NCBI RefSeq assembly: GCF_964340395.1
Contig: NC_135569.1
Span: 4,106,540-4,170,539, forward strand
Direction of reading: 5' to 3'
DNA: 64,000 bases
Source of the DNA: Glandiceps talaboti
Taxonomy: Eukaryota > Hemichordata > Enteropneusta > Spengelidae
The notes under the pieces are model-generated. The model saw only the letters and a list, made by a program, of their open reading frames with translations, was not told the origin of the DNA and did no database searches. The position numbers and the translations under genes are program-made. Shown here piece after piece: positions 40,788 to 52,800 of the stretch (its first letter is position 1; the number at the start of each line of letters is the position of its first letter).

Positions 40788-43700
40788 AACTGACCTACTT
40801 ATCATATTTCTTCAGAGACCACTGCCAGCTGCTTGGGCATCACTGAATGCTATGGAATGTGCCATAGTTGGTATGACGCATCTAGTGTGTGTGGAGTCCC
40901 TAACTAAGTCACTGCATTCACTGGCTTTGAAGGATGGTGCATCATTTCTCAATACACCAGTCATAGTAAGTGAAATTAGTTATGTAATGTTTAGATCCTT
41001 TTTGATGCTGCAAAGGTTGATTTTGGATTTTAATGTTCAAGACAACTCTTTTTTCCTCCTTGAAAAAAAACAATAAAATAACATCGACCAAAACTCAATA
41101 AATTACAAATGTTTAGTAGTCTATGTGTCCTGGACTACTGCTAATTTGGTAGTCTAGATACAATGTTTAGTAGTCTATGTGTCCTGGACTACTGCTAATT
41201 TGGTAGTCTAGATACAATGTTTAGTAGTCTATGTGTCCTGGACTACTGCTAATTTGGTAGTCGAGATACAATGTTTAGTAGTCTATGTGTCCTGGACTAC
41301 TGCTAATTTGGTAGTCTAGATACAATGTTTAGTAGTCTATGTGTCCTGGACTACTGCTAATTTGGTAGTCTAGATACAGTGTTTAGTAGTCTATGTGTCC
41401 TGGACTACTGCTAATTTGGTAGTCTAGATACAATGTTTATTAGCCTATGTGTCCTGGACTACTGCTAATTTGGTAGTCTAGATACAATGTTTAGTAGTCT
41501 ATGTGTCCTGGACTACTGCTAATTTGGTAGTCTAGATACAATGTTTAGTAGTCTATATGTCCTGGACTACTGATAATTTGTTAGTCTAGATACAATGTTC
41601 AGTAGTGTTTGTGCCCAAGACTTCTGCTAAATTTGAGCCCAGTATGGAAAGCCACAACTGACTTAAGTGTGCAATTACTATTATTGTATGTGCAAATACT
41701 ATGTTATTATGTGCATTTAATAGTTTATTATGTGCTTACCTTAAATTATTATGTGCATACTGTATTATTCTATGTACAGTTACTATTACTATATGTGCAA
41801 ACACTATGTTATTATGTGCATTAAATAGTTTATTATGTACAGTTACTATTATTGTATGTGCAAACACTATGTTAGTATGTGCATTTAATAGTTTATTATG
41901 TACAGTTACTATTATTGTATGTGCAAACACTATGTTAGTATGTGCATTTAATAGTTTATTATGTACAGTTATTATTATTGTATGTGCAAACACTATGTTA
42001 TTATGTGCATTAAATAGTTTATTATGTGCAAATCTTAAGTTATTATGTGCATACTGTATTATTATATGTACAGTTACTATTATTATATGCGGTAACACTA
42101 TGTTATTATGTGCATTAAATATTTTATTATGTGCAAATCTTAAGTTATTATGTGCATACTGTATTATTATATGTACAGTTACTATTATTATATGCGCTAA
42201 CACTATGTTATTATGTGCAAATCTTAAGTTATTATGTGCATACTGTATTATTATATGTACAGTTACTATTATTATATGTGCTAACACTATGTTATTATGT
42301 GCATTAAATAGTTTATTATGTGCAAATCTTAAGTTATTATGTGCATACTGTATTATTATATGTACAGTTACTATTATTATATGCGCTAACACTATGTTAT
42401 TATGTGCATTAAATATTTTATTATGTGCAAATCTTAAGTTATTATGTGCATACTGTATTATTATATGTACAATTACTATTATTATATGCGCTAACACTAT
42501 GTTATTATGTGCAAATCTTAAGTTATTATGTGCATATTGTATTATTATATGTACAGTTACTATTATTATATGCGGTATTAAACACTACGTCGTTATGTGC
42601 ATACAGTAGTTTATTAAGGGCTTTCGTTAAGATCCCCCGCTAGAGGGCACACTTTCTCGCCGATTCAAACACGCACGCGCAGACTCGAGTTGCTGTTGTG
42701 TTATCCTTTTGTGAGCACGTCCCGTCGTCGTCTGTCATGGAGTCCCACGTCTGTTCTGTCAGATTTAGGTCTGTCAGCTTTCACAGCACGTTTCTTGACA
42801 GAGGGAGTCACTTTCTCTCATGTGCTCGACATGACTGAGGAAAATTTAATAAGTTTTGGTGTCAGAAGATTGGGTATGACCGACTTGATTTAAGAAGTCG
42901 GTGCCGGGAAGCTTTGGGGCGGGCCGGGCCTGGGAGCTGACAGGGGGTCCAACTCGTGCGGCAACTAGATCGCCTAGTGACGTCTAGATCGAGATCTACC
43001 GTAACTAAGGGGAGAACCGTTTGATTTCTGGGGGGGGGGGGGGGGGGGTATGGAGGAAGTAGGTATGGGAGCAATTTTTTTTCCCAGTCAGAGTGACAGC
43101 AATTTTTTTTTCTACTGTCAGTCCTGCATCAATTTTTTTTTTCAAATGGAGTAGCAGTGCAATTTTTTTTTAATTAATCATTAAGTTTGAATGCGTTGTT
43201 CATACTTATACCACGTCACAATGGTTCACAACTGTACCTCTAAATAACTTGTTCTGTGCAAGTAGAAGAATTAGCAGTTAGTATGAAAGACGTCTGTCTA
43301 CGTTAAATTACAACTTTAAATTATAGAACAGTTCCAAAATCAACTCTGATCAGTACTAAACTTGCTTTTCTTTGAATCAGTCAATTCCTGTAAGTTCTCA
43401 GGGAAGATATTATTTTTTGTATTTCGTTATATTTGTTGTTCCTCAATTTTCATTCTCAACTTGAGAAAGATTTATTTGTACATCTTTATAAGAGATTTAT
43501 ATTGAAAGAAAAACACTAGATTTTAACACTAGTCTATTGACTCCTGTCTTGTTTTTTAAATTGTCTTAATTTACAGAAACCAAATAGTCCCCTTCAGATA
43601 TTGACTGTGTCATTGAGATATTGCAACAAAAATCCTGAAATATGTTTTCTTGGGTCAGAAAAGGAAAGGAAAACTTATTAAATTTTCCTCAGTCATGTCG

Positions 43701-44901
43701 AGCACATGAGAGAAAGTGACTCCCTCTGTCGAGAAACGTGCTGTGAAAGCTGACAGACCTAAATCTGACAGAACAGACGTGGGACTCCATGACAGACGAC
43801 GGCGGGACGTGCTCACAAAAGGATAACACAACAGCAACTCGAGTCTGCGCGTGCGTGTTTGAATCGGCGAGAAAGTGTGCCCTCTAGCGGGGGATCTTAA
43901 CGAAAGCCCTTAATAAACTACTGTATGCACATAACGACGTAGTGTTACCGCATATAATAATAGTAACTGTACATATAATAATACAATATGCACATAATAA
44001 CTTAAGATTTGCACATAATAACATAGTGTTAGCGCATATAATAATAGTAACTGTACATATAATAATACAGTATGCACACAATAACTTAATATTTGCACAT
44101 AATAAAATATTTAATGCACATAATAACATAGTGTTAGCGCATATAATAATAGTAACTGTACATATAATAATACAGTATGCACATAATAACTTAATATTTG
44201 CACATAATAAAATATTTAATGCACATAATAACATAGTGTTACCGCATATAATAATAGTAACTGTACATATAATAATACAGTATGCACATAATAACTTAAT
44301 ATTTGCACATAATAAAATATTTAATGCACATAATAACATAGTGTTACCGCATATAATAATAGTAACTGTACATATAATAATACAGTATGCACATAATAAC
44401 TTAATATTTGCACATAATAAAATATTTAATGCACATAATAACATAGTGTTAGCGCATATAATAATAGTAACTGTACTTATAATAATACAGTATGCACATA
44501 ATAACTTAAGATTTGCACATAATAAACTATTGAATGCACATAATAACATAGTATTTGCACATACAATAATAGTAATTGCACACTTAAGTCAGCTGTGGCT
44601 TTCCATAGCCCAGCATGCAACATGGTTTTGGTGGAAAGCCCAGTAAAAACCATACATGGTGAGTATTGATAGATTTGGCATATTACCCTCTGGAGACTGA
44701 CATAGTATGATAGTAACATAACTCTATTATTCTCATCTAGGCACTAGGTGTACCAGATTCTAATGTTACCTCCCTGGGAATGACCTCACTTCTGCCAACC
44801 AGGTCAGAGTTCGTAGTTCATGTCAATCCAGAACATTCTATGATGGTGAGACTGGACAGTGGTAGTATTAAGTTGGTAGTGGATTTACCAAAGGTAATTA
44901 C

Positions 44902-44991
<90 letters not shown>

Positions 44992-45031
44992 TGTGTGCGT
45001 GCGTGCGTGCGTGCGTGTGTGTCTGTGTCTG

Positions 45032-45066
<35 letters not shown>

Positions 45067-45210
45067 GTGTCTGTGTCTGTGTGTTTCTGTGTTTGTGTGT
45101 GTATCTGTCTATGTCAGTGTCTACCTGCCTGTCTGCCTGCCTGTCTGTCTGTCTGTCTGTCTGTGTCTGTGTCTGTGTCTGTGTGCCAGGGTGTGTGCCT
45201 GTGTCTCTTC

Positions 45211-45259
<49 letters not shown>

Positions 45260-46791
45260 GTCTGTCTGTCTGTCTGTCTGTCTTTCTGTCTGTGTGTGTG
45301 TGTGTTTGTGTGTGTGTTGCTGTCTGTCTGTCTGTCTCTCTGTGTATCTGTCTGTCTCTGTCTCTCTGTTTCTCTGTCTGTGGCTGTATATTTAAAGCCT
45401 ACTATGGTATTTTCAACACAGAAAAGATATAAATATGTTTAAGTGTTTATTTATGAATCTCTTTTTGACCATTGTTTAAACTATCTATGTACATGTTTAT
45501 TGTTTGATTCCATTTCAGGTTTTCCTAGTCACGGCAGAATCAGTTGCACAACAGGATGTCATTGTTACCATGGAAAGGAAAACAGACTTGGTAAGATATT
45601 GTTTACTTTTGAAATCTTGATCCTTAAAAAGTTAAAAGTTTGAGAAGAATAGAATCCTTTCATTAGAATGCACCCTTGGGACCAGTTTGCCTGAATTTCA
45701 AAGTTCTCAAAAAATTTTGGTTGAAATATGAAGGCTTTGGTCCTTTTGAAATAAAAAAGGAAGAGATTTTGGGGTTCATTGTCTTGTTTTCAGGGAAGTC
45801 AACAATCTTTTATTTTCTAATAGCGTTAACACACTGTTTATAGCGGCCATATTGGATTTTTATAATTTTGCTTGATTTTGATAACATTTTGACCTGTATT
45901 TCGAAAATTTGTATGGTGACCCCAGATTTTTGTTGTGATTTTAGTATTTTGGGAACATCGTGTCTGCTGTCCTCATGTTACAATATGCTGGCCTTCACAT
46001 CTTGCCACCAAACTGCTTGTGAATAGCACTCCTAGTGGCAAAACCATGAAATGTTTTGTCTTTCCTATAACCAGAATATGGGATATGATATTGTTTTTTG
46101 TTATTATTTATTTGTAGGTGTTTGTTCTCAGTGGTCTTGACATTAAGACAGGTACTAAAATCAAGGATTCTAAACAGTTGGTGACAATACAGAAACATCA
46201 TGGACTACCAACAAAGGTAAACAGATCAATTAATTTAGTTTTAATTCTCATTACCTGATATAGCATTTTACCAACTAGGTATGAAAATAACAAATCATTT
46301 TATTTCTTGGTCAATGACTTCCATTACACACACTACATGTGTTTTACTCTGGGTGTGATGTGTATGTTCTATTTTGACCGTCTAGCATGAGGTAAAATGC
46401 TGAATATTCATGGTTTCTGTGTGGTTGTATCAAACAGAGCCAGTGAACACTAAAATACAGGTGGTATATGGCTGTGTCACACTGCATTGTAGAGGTGACT
46501 TACACATATCCCTTGATAATGAAATTCATACTTTTGGTGTGCATATACATGTATCTGTATTTGTCCTAATAATGTGTTCCTCTCATTGATAGATCAATGC
46601 CTATATGTTCTCAAAGAAGGACATACCATTTGGCTATAGGGTAGTGCTACAAACACAGGATTACAGTCTCTCCTTTGTACAACAACCAGGTAAGTCAGTC
46701 TCTGTGTGTATAGATATGTAGCTGATTCTACAGTTCTCATACATCTAGGTGTAATCACTTTGTACATGCACACATGTATACAGACACACAT

Positions 46792-46853
<62 letters not shown>

Positions 46854-49800
46854 CCAAACACACACACACACACACATACATACACACACATACACACACA
46901 TACATACACACATACACACACATACACACAGACACACACACACATACATACATACATACATACATACATACATACATACATACATACATACATACATACA
47001 TACATACATACAGATACACACAGACACAGACACACATACACACATCCAAACACACAAACACACACACAGACATGCACATACACAAACACAGACACAGACA
47101 CACACACACACACACACACACAGAGACAGACACATACAGAGAGTCATATAGACACACAGATGGTGACACACATGCAGACAAACATAGACATACACATCAT
47201 GTTATCTAAGTAGACTACATCTCTCCTATCTGGTTGTATTAACAATACCATAAGTAACATTGTGAACGCTATTTTTAGGTAAGATGCTGTGGACGCGGGA
47301 AGAAGCTTTGTCCACCATCTTGTCTGTTGAGATGGTAGATTTACCTGTCACAGACACAGAGGCCAAGTTTGAAGATGAGTTTGGTAGTCATCAGGGAGGT
47401 AAGTTAGGTTTGCAGAAGGGATGTCTTCAGAGCTTAAAATGCACCGAACAAATACAGAACACAAGAAAAGAAAGAAAGATACAAAAATGTTAAAGTTGCA
47501 CTAGCTGTAATTGAAGTATTATTGTTTTGATCTGACAACCAACAATATATTCACTAAAATAAATAGTACTAGTAGAGTAACGTGTTGAAATCCTGATTGA
47601 ATTGGGGTGCTGACAATTGGGAGTGGACCCAAAAATCAATTTGATCGGAATTATTGTACCATATTATGTCTACAGCTACACAAATATGTTTACCCACAGG
47701 TGATTCAATACTGTTCAGGATGTAGATATTATGAGTAAATCATTATATCAAACAAAAGATTTTCAAAAAAAAAATTTGGTGTATGCAGTGTGGAGCACTT
47801 TATTGTCACCAAAGGGACAGTTTTCCATTGCTAAGCAATCCATGTATCTATAAAGATTGTTTTTATGTATGTATGTTCTTATATCCAAACTTCAAGGCAT
47901 GTATCTCAGCAGCAGGCATTTAATATTTCAATTTCCCCCCCTAGATGATCTGCTCAGTATGTTTACAAGAAGGCTGATCACACAATTTGCTCAGATACAG
48001 GTATGTGTATTTCTAAACAATTTCTTTGAAATCAAGAATGATTACAACCCCCATTGCTAATACATATGTTGGTATAATGTGTAGGGTATGTACAGAATGA
48101 ATACCCGTATTGCTCTCAAAGACCCCCCCCCCCCCCCCCCCACTTATCCTCACCATTCCCCTCATTACACCTCCTCATTTGTAATGCAAAACTTTAGCCC
48201 AGACTCTTGGCTCAAAGGTCAAAGATCATTGTATTTGTTTTCAGCTGTATTTCACCATTATCACATGATAAGATAAAGGTTAAAGGTTAGAAGTCAAAGG
48301 TCACTATATTTGTTTTCAGTCATATGTGATGTCACTGAAGAGGAGAATGAGACATGGACACCAGCATGAACACCTGACAGTGCAGGATATTAACATGAAA
48401 CAAACCAAAAATAACAACAACGGTGATGACGATGATGACAATAATAATAACGATGATGATGACGATGATGATGACTATCTACGCAGAGATCAATTCAATC
48501 TTCACAAAATGATAGTTTGTATTACTGAGTCTGGCAAGGTATGGTGGCGTTGTTTACTGTGTAGTCTGTTGCAAAATATGTACCATTTGCACACACACAA
48601 AAAATTGTGTTCTAAATATTACTATTGTGAAATTCACTTTATGGTGATGAGTTGGACACTAACCTGACAGAATACCTGGTCTGTAAACTTAAACCAAAAG
48701 CTGCACTATGGCAACTGCACACAATGGCTCCTTGCACTATATGTTAGTCAAATGCTGCATCAATCTACAGTTCTGTGTTTCCTGTATAGGTTCTTGTAGC
48801 CAACTTACTGGTCCTGGCTATATAGGGCTAGCTTCTCCCAACCATCCTGGGGGTTACCACCTATTAGGGAAGGGGGTTACACTACTATGTTTTGGGATAC
48901 CTGTGTCTGCTAAGGGCAGCTTCACTACTAAAAGTTTAATCGTTTTGCATATACACAGTATACATGTATATTTTAGCTTCAAACCTTTGATGTGGTGAAC
49001 TTGTCCTCTTAACACATGCTTAGGAAAACAACTACAATATTTTATTTTACTATCATGTCAGCCAAAAAAAGGGTGCATATTTCAAATCATCTCAGAGTGT
49101 CAGATGATGTTTGATGATGTTCTGTAATTACACATGTATGTCGTCTCACTCACATTAGATAGTGCATAGCATCATAAAATGATTCACCACAACCCAGAGT
49201 TTATGAAAATGCTTTTATTTTCCACAAAGACATTCCCCTGTAATATCTGTGAACAAGATGACTTTGTGATAAATTTGTGGATGGATATGTTCAAGTAATA
49301 TTGTTTTAACTCTTTCCCATAGCTGTATGGTCTGGACAGTGAAGATGGTAGTATCATATGGAGACATTTCTTACCTGGACTTGGCTACTTTAACAGTTAT
49401 GGTAAAAAGTCATTACCACTGTTTGTACAGAGAACTACGGCACACTTTCCTCATCCTCCACAGTTGGTTATTGTGGGCAGTGACAGGGTAAGTGGGCAGT
49501 GATAGGGTTAAGTGGGCAGTGACAGGGTAAGTGGGCAGTGATAGGGTAAGTGGGCAGTGATAGGGTAAGTGGGCAGTGGTAGGGTAAGTGGGCAGTGACA
49601 GGGTAAGTGGGCAGTGATAGGGTAAGTGGGCAGTGACAGGGTAAGTGGGCAGTAACAGAGTCAGGTTCGAGTGTCAGGTCAAATGAATCGGGATAGGCAG
49701 TATTTTTTTCACTACTTTACAACATTTACAGGATTATTGAAGATGTAAAAGTGAACTTTCTTTTGTTGAAGTTTCACTACATAAATCACAAAGGTTTACA

Positions 49801-52800
49801 GACAGGGTTATTAGTACTGGTTTTGATCAAAGATGTGACAGTGTAGCCCAGTCAACGTGTGCATGGTTAAAAGTTGTCTTGCTATCCATGCCTAACTTGG
49901 TTTCATCTTTATTTCTAGGATTCTGGTCAAACTCGGTTACATACATTCAATCCTATAACTGGTAAACCTAGTAATCCCAGTTTTCCCCACGGAATGGTGT
50001 TGGAATATAAGCTAAAACAAATCACCATGTTACCTTATATGGACCAGGAATTCCTCAAGATTATTGTTTTACTAGACCATGATGACAAGGTACTATAAAC
50101 CTTTATATTTTCATCACTAGAAAACTTTAAAGTTTGATTTGTTGGTGGCCGACTAGTTAGCACATACGTCTCTTATCTCGGTAGAAAATTTTAATGTTTG
50201 ATTTGTCGGTGGCCGACCGTTAAGCATGTACGCCTCTTACCTCGGCAGTCTGGGTTCAAACCCACCAAGCATCAGCTGGGTTTGATTAAAAATTTAACCA
50301 GGTCTGTATGTAAGAAGCGTGATGTTCAGTTTGACCCTGTTGAACAATGCTGGTTTCCTCGAGTACTCCAGTTCCTCATGCTTCTTCAAAACTTGGGTAC
50401 CAAGGTGCTGTTCTTGCAGCGACCTTTCAACAAATTTTTGAATTTATTTGGACAAATAAAGATTATTATTATTACTGTTATTTGATCTACCAAGCAGATG
50501 AATATTTTTGACCATTTTGACAATGGTGTAACTGTATTGTATATACCAGGTACATGTGTTACCATCTGAAGGACAGTCAGTTATTGAAGATAAACTAGTA
50601 TCCCTCTATATGTACACTGTTGATGCCATGAAAGGCAGTCTGACTGGTTATGCTATCATGGAAGGTGATGTCGATCAACTGGTGGCCACCACAGTCTGGA
50701 ATGTACAGTTGCCAGGAGACCAAGTCATCACTAATGTGGTTGCTAAGAGACCAACAGGTATGGGTGACAATGTAACAAAATAATTGAATATGAAATATTT
50801 AGATATTAGTCCTCGATATTTTCCTTCATTCAGCCAAGGATAATGTGACTAACCTAAGGGGCCTTGTCACTACTAAAATAAACCTCCCACAATTGTCAGG
50901 GTAACTATGAATTGATTATTTGTGGTTACAAACAATGTAATATCATTGTCTATAATACTATACGATTAGTATTTATTATCACTTTTCCCATGATGCAACA
51001 TTCAACATGGCAGGTTTACAAGTTCCCTGATGTTTCTCAGCAATCCCATGTAATGTGTGTCATGTAAAATCATGAAATGATTCTCCAGAACCCATAGTTT
51101 ATTAAAGATGCCTTTATTTCCTGCAGTAGTGTTATCCTTTCAAATGAATGAGAAAGCCTGAATTGTCTATTTTTGTGATTTTATTCTCAGAACATGTTCA
51201 CTCACAAGGAAGAGTATTAGGTGATCGAAGCGTCCTCTACAAATATTTGAATCCTAATTTGGTTACCATAGCAACAGAAGGAGTAGATACCGCTGGCAAA
51301 GGTAAATTAAAACTATTTTGTGTTCTCTTTCAAAGTTAAGACATTGTCAGTTTGACTACATATCCTACATTTGACTACATTTGGATGCAGATAGCACTTT
51401 GTATCGACAAAGTTAGTTTGGGATTGCCATATATGGATGCAGTGAACTGGGTAGATAACCATATATGGGTATAGTGAACTGGGCAGATAACCATATATGG
51501 GTGCAATGAACTGGACAGATACCCATATATGGGTGCAATGAACTCTGCAGGTAACCATATATGGGTATATCAAACAATCTTTCCCTGACATCATAAGGCA
51601 CACTACTTGAGTTTTTAACTGTAGCATTACACTGGTACCTAGACATACCTTATGAGAAACATTCCAATCAAATCTGATCATTTATCCATTTCTTGTAGCA
51701 TTTCTAAACATATACCTGATAGATGCAGTAACTGGTAATATGATATTCAGTGCAACTCATAAGAAAGCTGTAGGACCTGTACATATAATACACTCAGAGA
51801 ACTGGATTGTGGTAAGTATTACAACTACAATGGTGTTGGCTTGGTGTTTCACTCATGGGACAGTACAGCTACAATGATGTTGGCTTGGTGTTTCACTCAT
51901 GGGACAGTACAGCTAAAATGATGTAGGCTTGGTGTTTCACTCATGGGACATTACGTTTTTGACACAAAGATAGACATAATTCAACTCTAGACTAACAATA
52001 ACAGAGACACAATAAACACAGCAGGATCCTTTGCCCAATCACATTGAACACTGAAAAGCATTGCTATTCCTTCACAGTGTAGTAAAAACAGGCTTCTAAT
52101 GAAAACATTTCACATGGACTTGATGATTTTAATGGCTGCAATTGTTTATTTTCTAACTGATAATCAACATATCTACTTGACTACTGCTACATCCCCACTG
52201 TGGATGGCACCTATGTAATTGTTTCTTTTGCAGTAGAAGTTGTCTGAGGGTGTGTATTAAATGTCATGTTATATGAGTGAAACACCAAGCCTACATCATT
52301 TTAGCTGTATCTGTAGAGGAAACTAAAGTTGAGCCATTGTTAGGGATGATCGCACAATGTCACTCAAACTCAATAAATGAACTTCATTTGATTGGCCAAA
52401 CCCCCTCCCCTCCCCCTGTGACATCAACATGTTTATATATGATGTAAACCATGGTGGAGAAAAAAATCACATTATTTGCACTCAGATATTTTGGGTTTAT
52501 TTTGTTGAGACATTGTGGCAAATCTAAAAATTGAATTCTTGTTTTCTTTGTATTTAGTATGAATACTGGAATAGTCGACATAGAAGACATGAAATTAGTG
52601 TACTTGAATTATTTGAAGGAACTGAAGACAGAAACAGGTATGTTTACATAAAATTGTACCTTTACAGATGCAAACGTTTTTTAAAATAAGGAATGCCAGT
52701 GCAGGAACTTTGGGTTTTGGAGAGTGATCGTATACTTGTATATCACTTATGTTGGCCACAATTGCCAAGAAACATAGTTGAAACTTGTTCCTCATTCATT

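Larger units (their letters stand above)
41643..44607. mobile_element. Large inverted-repeat element in EMC1 intron 6
   Basis: Arms 41643-42859 and 43669-44607 are reverse complements of each other, apart from different numbers of minisatellite units, around a spacer of about 800 bases. Reading inward, each arm has a short end (TATGGAAAGCCACA), a minisatellite, then a CpG-rich unique stretch with GCTAGAGGGCACACTTTCTC and a SAM-domain frame. In the unique stretch the arms differ at only about two of 215 positions. No transposase is seen. A fold-back transposon or an amplified palindrome are both possible. Confidence 0.85.

Noticed and set aside
41701-42609. 302-residue open frame on the plus strand and a 253-residue frame on the minus strand
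   Set aside because: Both are translations of the intron 6 minisatellite. Stop codons are absent because of the 21-base subunit, and the residues follow the repeat period.
44780-45442. 220-residue plus-strand frame beginning with real EMC1 residues
   Set aside because: It reads exon 7 through its donor into GT/TGTC microsatellites. Exon 8 and the protein family show that the exon ends at 44893.
46594-47209. Frames of 125-195 residues rich in Cys/Val or His/Thr
   Set aside because: Artefacts of CA/CATA microsatellite in EMC1 intron 10.
50198-50485. 95-residue frame in EMC1 intron 15, and its counterpart at 26533-26727
   Set aside because: Both are translations of the SINE, whose tRNA-like promoter boxes and tail explain the sequence.
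51313-51681. 122-residue minus-strand frame with repeated PSSLxPYM
   Set aside because: Product of the 33-base tandem array in EMC1 intron 17.
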